Origin: Acidobacteriota bacterium
GTDB taxonomy: Bacteria > Actinomycetota > Acidimicrobiia > Acidimicrobiales > Ilumatobacteraceae
DNA length: 57,003 nt
Direction: 5' to 3'
NCBI GenBank assembly: GCA_018970175.1
Contig: JAGWWV010000008.1
Location: 1 to 57,003 of the forward strand
This document shows positions 52,679 to 57,003 of the stretch, piece by piece. Made by a program: the position numbers and the translations under genes. The notes beneath the pieces were generated by a model. That model did no database searches. It saw only the letters and a program-made list of their open reading frames with translations, and was not told the DNA's origin. Every line of letters begins with the position of its first letter. The stretch's first letter is position 1.

Positions 52679-53418
52679 TTGCAGTGCTGGACGGCAGCGA
52701 CCTGGTGCTCGTCGCAGTGATCGTCGGATTCGCAGCGTGCGCCCAGATGGTGTCGGGTTTCGGCTTCGCGCTGATGGCTGTGCCGATGATGGGCCTCGTC
52801 ATCGACGTGAAGACGGCCGTCGTCGTCTCCACGATATGTGGGACGGCATCGAACACTTACCAGGCAGTCTTCGACAGGAAACATCGCGACGACCGGCTGG
52901 TGCGGACGCTTCTCGTTGCTTCGTTCGCCGGTATGCCGATTGGACTGGTCGTTCTCAACTATGTCGATGTGGCCGTACTGCAGGTGGGCATCGGCGGGCT
53001 CGTTCTGGTGGCACTCGTCGCGGTGGTGCGTCACTCCGACGGGAGAAAAAAAGCGTCGACGGCACTCAACTGGATTTCGGGTTTCGTCTCGGGCGTCTTG
53101 GCGACCTCGACGTCGACCAACGGTCCTCCGTTGGTCTTGCTCTTGCGGTCGAGGGGTCTACATCCCGAAGTGTTCCGAGCCACCATCAACACCGTGTTCA
53201 GTGGGGTCGCGATCGTGAGCATCGTGGTCTTTGCGGCCGCCGGACACGTGACATCCGAAGTTCTCGTCGGTGCACTCGTGGCGGTGCCGGGCCTTGTCAT
53301 TGGGATGGCAACCGGAGCGAGAGTGCGTGGGCTACTTCCGGAGAAACTGTTCTGGCGACTCGTTGCGCTTGTCCTGGCAGGAACCGCGATGAGTTCGATT
53401 GTCTCTGGCGTGGCGTGA
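52675..53418 (+). CDS. TSUP (TauE/SafE) family permease
   Basis: This 247-residue membrane protein has about eight hydrophobic helices and the paired TSUP motifs, QMVSGFGFALMAVPMMGL in the first half and STSTNGPPLVLLL in the second. TSUP proteins move sulfite, sulfoacetate, or other organic anions. Translational coupling to the aminotransferase (4-base overlap) suggests it transports a substrate or product of the N-heterocycle locus. The neighbouring ETHE1-like gene leaves a sulfur role as the alternative. Confidence 0.85.
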   Translation: MIAVLDGSDLVLVAVIVGFAACAQMVSGFGFALMAVPMMGLVIDVKTAVVVSTICGTASNTYQAVFDRKHRDDRLVRTLLVASFAGMPIGLVVLNYVDVAVLQVGIGGLVLVALVAVVRHSDGRKKASTALNWISGFVSGVLATSTSTNGPPLVLLLRSRGLHPEVFRATINTVFSGVAIVSIVVFAAAGHVTSEVLVGALVAVPGLVIGMATGARVRGLLPEKLFWRLVALVLAGTAMSSIVSGVA

Positions 53419-53436
53419 CCGGCCCGCCATCAGGTG

Positions 53437-54159
53437 TCAGCGTCCCGGCCCGAACCACTCCATCCAAGCGTCCTTGTCGCGGGTTCGGTAGACGTAGTTC
53501 GACGTTCGCACGGTCGACATCGGCGCGCTTGGCGGCGCCGAGTACTGATGCCCCGGGTAGACGATGGTTTGGTCGGGCAACCTGGAGAGCGTTTGGAGGC
53601 TCTCGTACATCTGTTCCGCATCGGAGCCCGGTAGATCCGTACGACCGCAGCCGTCGAGAAAGAGCGTGTCGCCCGAAACAAGACAACCACAGGCAAGAAA
53701 ACACTGACTACCCGGCGTGTGACCCGGTGTGTGCACGAAGGTGATGTCGATCTCTCCGACCGTCAACGTGTCGCCTGCGGCGTGGGCGACAAGATGTAAC
53801 TGATCGACCTCGGTTGTACGGATCACCCATGGAACCTCGTCCGCGTTCACATGGATCGGGACGTCGCAGGTTTCGAGAAGGTGGGCGATTCCGTCGATGC
53901 GATGACCCATCATCGAACCACCGATGTGATCGGGGTGGTAATGGGTGGCAAGAACGCCGGTGAGCTTCATTCCGTCGGCCTCGACGATTCCCAGGAGTTC
54001 ATCGACGGCATAGGCCGGATCAACGATCACGCACTCTTTGCTGACTTTGTCGCCGAGAAGATAGACGTAATTGACCATCTGAGCGGCGAGTCCGTTGCGG
54101 ACCGCGAAGTCGCGCCCCGACAAGAGCTGGCGGAAGTAGAACCTGTCGTCTGCGGTCAT
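53437..54159 (-). CDS. MBL-fold metallo-hydrolase, ETHE1/GloB-like
   Basis: This 240-residue metallo-beta-lactamase-fold protein has the metal motif THYHPDHIGG, a later ligand histidine in HTPGHTPGSQCF, the aspartate in VSGDTLFLDGCGRTD and a last histidine in VYPGHQYS. The GCGRTD segment is typical of persulfide dioxygenase (ETHE1) and related glyoxalase II-like proteins. A single iron or two metals cannot be told from sequence. It is convergent with the TSUP permease and divergent from the ProA-like gene. TAACCT lies 6 bases before its ATG. Confidence 0.85.
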   Translation of the reverse strand: MTADDRFYFRQLLSGRDFAVRNGLAAQMVNYVYLLGDKVSKECVIVDPAYAVDELLGIVEADGMKLTGVLATHYHPDHIGGSMMGHRIDGIAHLLETCDVPIHVNADEVPWVIRTTEVDQLHLVAHAAGDTLTVGEIDITFVHTPGHTPGSQCFLACGCLVSGDTLFLDGCGRTDLPGSDAEQMYESLQTLSRLPDQTIVYPGHQYSAPPSAPMSTVRTSNYVYRTRDKDAWMEWFGPGR

Positions 54160-54165
54160 GTCGAC

Positions 54166-54182
54166 AGGTTATGGCGTACCCT
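54166..54182. promoter_or_regulatory. Divergent promoter region between MBL hydrolase and proA-like gene
   Basis: On the minus strand TAACCT (54171 down to 54166) ends 6 bases before the hydrolase ATG. On the plus strand TACCCT (54177-54182) ends 10 bases before the ATG at 54193. The whole gap is 33 bases. Confidence 0.4.
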
Positions 54183-54192
54183 GTGTGGCGCA

Positions 54193-55644
54193 ATGGACCA
54201 CTCGAAGAACGTCGACGCAAGCGCAGTGAAGGTTCTCGTTGGCGACGTTCTCATCGACGTGACACCCGAAATGATTGCTGCTTTGGCGTCGGGTGGGCGT
54301 CTGGTCGGATTGCGTTCGACCGGGTCGGTGCTGGTCATCCCGGGGGACATCCGGCGGTCCGTCGAGGAATCCGTGACAGCGGCGCGAGAGGGATTCGTGG
54401 CGCTCCAACGTGTCGATCCCGCACAGGTCGACCAGTTCTTCGTCGACTTCGCGGATCTCATCGATGACGACGATTCATTCGAACCCGTGTTGCGCGCAAA
54501 CGCCGAAGACGTCGATGCGGCCCGCGCGAAGGGTCGGGCCACCGGACGTCTCGTGATCTCGGACAAGATGCGCCGTGACATGTCGGCAGGTCTTCGCATG
54601 TGGGCCGGACTCGAATTTTCGCGACTCGGGCTGTCGGATTCCCTCGAACACGCCGGCTGGACGGTTGAGTCCTGGCGTGCTCCACTCGGCGTTGTTGCAT
54701 TCGTCTTTGAAGGTCGCCCGAATGTTTTTGCCGATGCCACCGGAGTGCTGAAGAGCGGAAACTCGGTGGTCTTTCGCATCGGGAGCGACGCGTTGCGGAC
54801 TGCGCGAGCGATCCGTGACCACGCGCTTTTTCCGGCGCTCGATCGGGCGGGTCTGCCGCGTTCGGCAGTCAATCTCGTCGACTCGTCAGAGCACTCGGCG
54901 GGCTGGGCATTGTTCGACGACCCACGATTGTCGCTCGCCGTCGCCCGCGGTTCCGGGGCGGCCGTCGGTCAGCTCGGCGAGATTGCCAGACAATGCGGTA
55001 CGCCTGTTTCGCTGCACGGAACCGGAGGAGCGTGGATGATCGTCGGGACGGAGTTTCCCGGCGTACGCCTCGATTCTGCAATCGTCCACTCGCTCGACAG
55101 AAAAGTGTGTAACACGCTGAACACGATCGTCGTGCTCGAGTCGAACCGCGACGAGGCACTCGGCGCGGTCGCAGCAGCGCTCGTCAGCGTGAGCCGATCC
55201 AGGGGTGTACGGGTGATCGTCCACACCACGCCGGATGTGGCGCCGGTGTTCTCAGCGCACGATGAACTCGACGTTCGAACCGAACCTTTCGACCCCGGGG
55301 AAGAGTGGGAATGGGACGACACTCCCGAAGTGACGGTCCTCGGCGCCGCCGATCTGGGCGTCGCCGTCGAGAAGTTCAACCGGCACAGTCCCCGCTTTGT
55401 TCTGTCCGTTCTGTCCAACGACGACAGCGAGGTCTCGTGGGCATGGGAGAACTCCGAGTCACCATTTTTCGGTGACGGATTCACGCGTTGGGTCGATGGT
55501 CAATTCGCTCTGGCGCGCCCGGAGTTGGGTCTGGCGAACTGGCAAACGGGACGTTTGCTCGGTCGCGGTGGTGTTCTCTCGGGCGACGGTGTCCACACGG
55601 TCCGGTTACGGGTGCGCCAGTCCGACCCCGACCTCCACCGCTGA
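54193..55644 (+). CDS. proA: Glutamate-5-semialdehyde dehydrogenase-like (ProA) with N-terminal extension
   Basis: This 483-residue member of the aldehyde dehydrogenase superfamily matches ProA from about residue 65. Visible are APLGVVAFVFEGRPNVFADATGVLKSGNSVVFRIG, the HGTGGAW segment, the catalytic cysteine in LDRKVCNTLNTIVVLE and the C-terminal HSPRFVLSVL and GDGFTRWVDGQFAL. ProA is normally 410-420 residues; the first 60-odd residues (VKVLVGDVLIDVTPEMIAALASG) are extra and unrecognised. It reduces glutamyl phosphate in proline synthesis if orthologous, but divergence and the lack of proB nearby leave a paralogue possible. Confidence 0.75.
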   Translation: MDHSKNVDASAVKVLVGDVLIDVTPEMIAALASGGRLVGLRSTGSVLVIPGDIRRSVEESVTAAREGFVALQRVDPAQVDQFFVDFADLIDDDDSFEPVLRANAEDVDAARAKGRATGRLVISDKMRRDMSAGLRMWAGLEFSRLGLSDSLEHAGWTVESWRAPLGVVAFVFEGRPNVFADATGVLKSGNSVVFRIGSDALRTARAIRDHALFPALDRAGLPRSAVNLVDSSEHSAGWALFDDPRLSLAVARGSGAAVGQLGEIARQCGTPVSLHGTGGAWMIVGTEFPGVRLDSAIVHSLDRKVCNTLNTIVVLESNRDEALGAVAAALVSVSRSRGVRVIVHTTPDVAPVFSAHDELDVRTEPFDPGEEWEWDDTPEVTVLGAADLGVAVEKFNRHSPRFVLSVLSNDDSEVSWAWENSESPFFGDGFTRWVDGQFALARPELGLANWQTGRLLGRGGVLSGDGVHTVRLRVRQSDPDLHR

Positions 55645-55645
55645 G

Positions 55646-56359
55646 TCACTCGATGATGTCTCTGGCCGGCAGGTCCATGTGGAGAAGTGCCGCGAGGCCC
55701 TCGGGGAAGTCACCCTTCCACGGCAATATCGTGGCCTGAGCGAGGCTACGACGACTGCCGGTCAGACGAAGCAGCTCCCACACCGGGGGAACATCGAGTC
55801 CTGCGTCGTCGAGATCGAGTTCGAGACGCAGTTCGCCCGTGCCGCATTCCCAGTCTCTGCCACCCGCGCGGAAGACGATTCGGCCGAATTCCCGGCGATT
55901 GAGATCGTTCGACATCAGCCACACGGCAACTTCCATCGACGACATGACGCCGCTCGCATCGCGGGCACCGGGTCGATCAATGGCGTGGCGCAGGTCGTGT
56001 TCATGGACCACCGTGTCGTAACTGAGCGGCACCGCAAGGCGTCGGGTTTCGGCAGCCATCTCTTCGAAGACGGGCCCGACCGTCGACCACTCCTCAAGAA
56101 GGCCATCGAGAGGCACGTCGCGGCGGGCATCGACGATGGCATCGACCCACGCCTGGGAATCGGTCCCTGGACCGTTTCCTCCGACGATCTCAGCAGCGAT
56201 GCCCGACACGTGTGCGAGAAGGTCGTGCACGTTCCAGGCCGGACAGGCGGGCACCGGCAACGTTGCCCATTCGGAAGGGGCGTCAGTCAGTAGGGTCGTG
56301 AAACGCGTACGCGAGAGAAAGTATTCGTGCGCAAGATACGAAGCGGAGAATTGGTTCAC
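55646..56359 (-). CDS. Mycothiol-dependent maleylpyruvate isomerase (MDMPI) family protein
   Basis: This 237-residue DinB-like four-helix protein has the MDMPI N-terminal pattern, with VPACPAWNVHDLLAHVSGIAAEI containing the W..RD/HDLLAH metal-histidine motif, a middle VVHEHDLRHAIDRPG with further metal histidines, and a small C-terminal domain. In actinobacteria the family uses mycothiol or binds a divalent metal; most members have no assigned reaction. It ends 2 bases from the proA stop and its ATG overlaps the panC stop by 4 bases, so it is co-translated with panC. Confidence 0.78.
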   Translation of the reverse strand: MNQFSASYLAHEYFLSRTRFTTLLTDAPSEWATLPVPACPAWNVHDLLAHVSGIAAEIVGGNGPGTDSQAWVDAIVDARRDVPLDGLLEEWSTVGPVFEEMAAETRRLAVPLSYDTVVHEHDLRHAIDRPGARDASGVMSSMEVAVWLMSNDLNRREFGRIVFRAGGRDWECGTGELRLELDLDDAGLDVPPVWELLRLTGSRRSLAQATILPWKGDFPEGLAALLHMDLPARDIIE

Positions 56360-57003
56360 GCAGGGCCCTTTCGAAGTCCGACTCGTGCAGGATCGACCTC
56401 GAGATTGTCGATGAGGCGGACACCGCCGATGTTCGCAGCCACGAGGACGACTGCCGCGGAGGAATCGTTCGAGGTCAATGGCGAGAGTGACTCGCGGTCG
56501 ACGATCTCGAGATATTCGACATCGATACCGGATCGCCCGGAGAGAAGCGCGAGACCGATCGTGCGCGCCTCGGCGACGTCGTCGCCGTTCCGCAGAGCGG
56601 TGACGACCGCCGTCAAGGCGTCCGACAGCGCCGCGGCTGATCGCCGCGCGTCAGCCGACAGTTTGGTGTTTCGGCTCGACATGGCCAGTCCGTCGTCTTC
56701 CCTGATGGTGGGGCAGCCGATGATGTCGACGGGTAACTCGAGATCACGGGCCATGTGTCTGATCACGGCGAGTTGCTGGAAGTCCTTGAGACCGAAATAG
56801 GCGCAATCGGGAGCCACGACGTTGAAGAGTTTCAGGACCACCGTCGCGACACCACGGAAGTGTCCGGCTCGATGTTTGCCTTCCAGGATCGAGGCCATTG
56901 CACCCGGCTCGACGACAGTGTCGAAGCCACCCGGGTAGATGTCGTCGACGGTGGGTCGCCACAAGAGGTCGACGCCGGCGGTCACACACAGACTGTCGTC
57001 GGC
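56356..57003 (-). CDS. panC: Pantothenate synthetase (3' part; start lies beyond the window)
   Basis: The 215 visible residues are the C-terminal three quarters of PanC, which joins pantoate and beta-alanine using ATP. Visible motifs are AGVDLLWRPTVDDIYPGGF, ILEGKHRAGHFRGVATVVLKLFN, the ATP-binding YFGLKDFQQLAVIRHM and IREDDGLAMSSRNTKLS. The frame is open to the right edge of the window (ADDSLCVTAGVD), so the N-terminal HIGH-type motif is outside. The stop overlaps the MDMPI-family ATG by 4 bases. Confidence 0.95.
   Translation of the reverse strand, partial: ADDSLCVTAGVDLLWRPTVDDIYPGGFDTVVEPGAMASILEGKHRAGHFRGVATVVLKLFNVVAPDCAYFGLKDFQQLAVIRHMARDLELPVDIIGCPTIREDDGLAMSSRNTKLSADARRSAAALSDALTAVVTALRNGDDVAEARTIGLALLSGRSGIDVEYLEIVDRESLSPLTSNDSSAAVVLVAANIGGVRLIDNLEVDPARVGLRKGPA

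Overview
The window is a gene-dense stretch of a high-GC actinobacterial chromosome, most likely from the class Acidimicrobiia (an inference). The evidence is the block ANTAR regulator-polA-rpsA-coaE-uvrB-uvrA and the set rapZ, gap, pgk, tpiA, secG, both familiar from mycobacterial and other actinobacterial chromosomes. It is supported by a mycothiol-type MDMPI protein, a SCO6745-family protein, an LLM flavin/F420-type oxidoreductase, frequent GTG/TTG starts and many apparently leaderless transcripts. No gene-free stretch exceeds about 120 bases, and I saw no IS element, phage gene or CRISPR array.

Region 1 (1-4.9 kb): a peroxiredoxin tail and a FabZ-like dehydratase face a minus-strand type II fatty-acid synthesis operon, fabD-fabH-fabG-acpP-fabF. 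FabD carries an unusual C-terminal lipoyl-like domain without the lysine. Region 2 (5.0-24.8 kb and 28.9-29.2 kb): tRNA-Leu(CAA), a small coiled-coil protein coupled to a PdtaR-like ANTAR regulator, polA, a methyltransferase, rpsA, coaE, uvrB-uvrA-uvrC, a second methyltransferase, rapZ, gap-pgk-tpiA and later secG. These are replication/repair, translation and lower-glycolysis genes. yvcK and whiA, which usually follow rapZ, are absent here. A complete peptide/nickel-type ABC importer (five genes) sits between tpiA and secG. Region 3 (29.2-33.3 kb): tRNA-Leu(GAG), an AIM24 protein, a SCO6745-like protein, thrH, pyruvate kinase and a cupin.

Region 4 (33.4-40.7 kb): a minus-strand catabolic operon (AA-synthesis/DUF1185 protein, EthD-like protein, Rieske oxygenase, cytochrome P450, MFS transporter) is divergent from an aldonolactone-oxidase-like flavoenzyme and a CHK/APH-like kinase. 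The two starts are 23 bases apart and their predicted -10 boxes overlap.

Region 5 (40.7-53.4 kb) is the most interesting part. Eight minus-strand genes form a near-continuous operon: M20 L-carbamoylase-like, D-carbamoylase-like nitrilase, fused 2Fe-2S/molybdopterin hydroxylase, SsnA-like aminohydrolase, LLM oxidoreductase and a three-subunit molybdenum hydroxylase. The last five junctions are all 4-nt overlaps. A class III aminotransferase and a TauE-like permease diverge from the same promoter region. Gene content resembles an oxygen-era relative of the E. coli ygfK-ssnA-ygfM-xdhD purine cluster, but lacks uricase and allantoinase, so I propose an undescribed N-heterocycle degradation route. 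Region 6 (53.4-57.0 kb): an ETHE1/GloB-like MBL hydrolase, a ProA-like dehydrogenase with an N-terminal extension, an MDMPI-family protein and the 3' part of panC.
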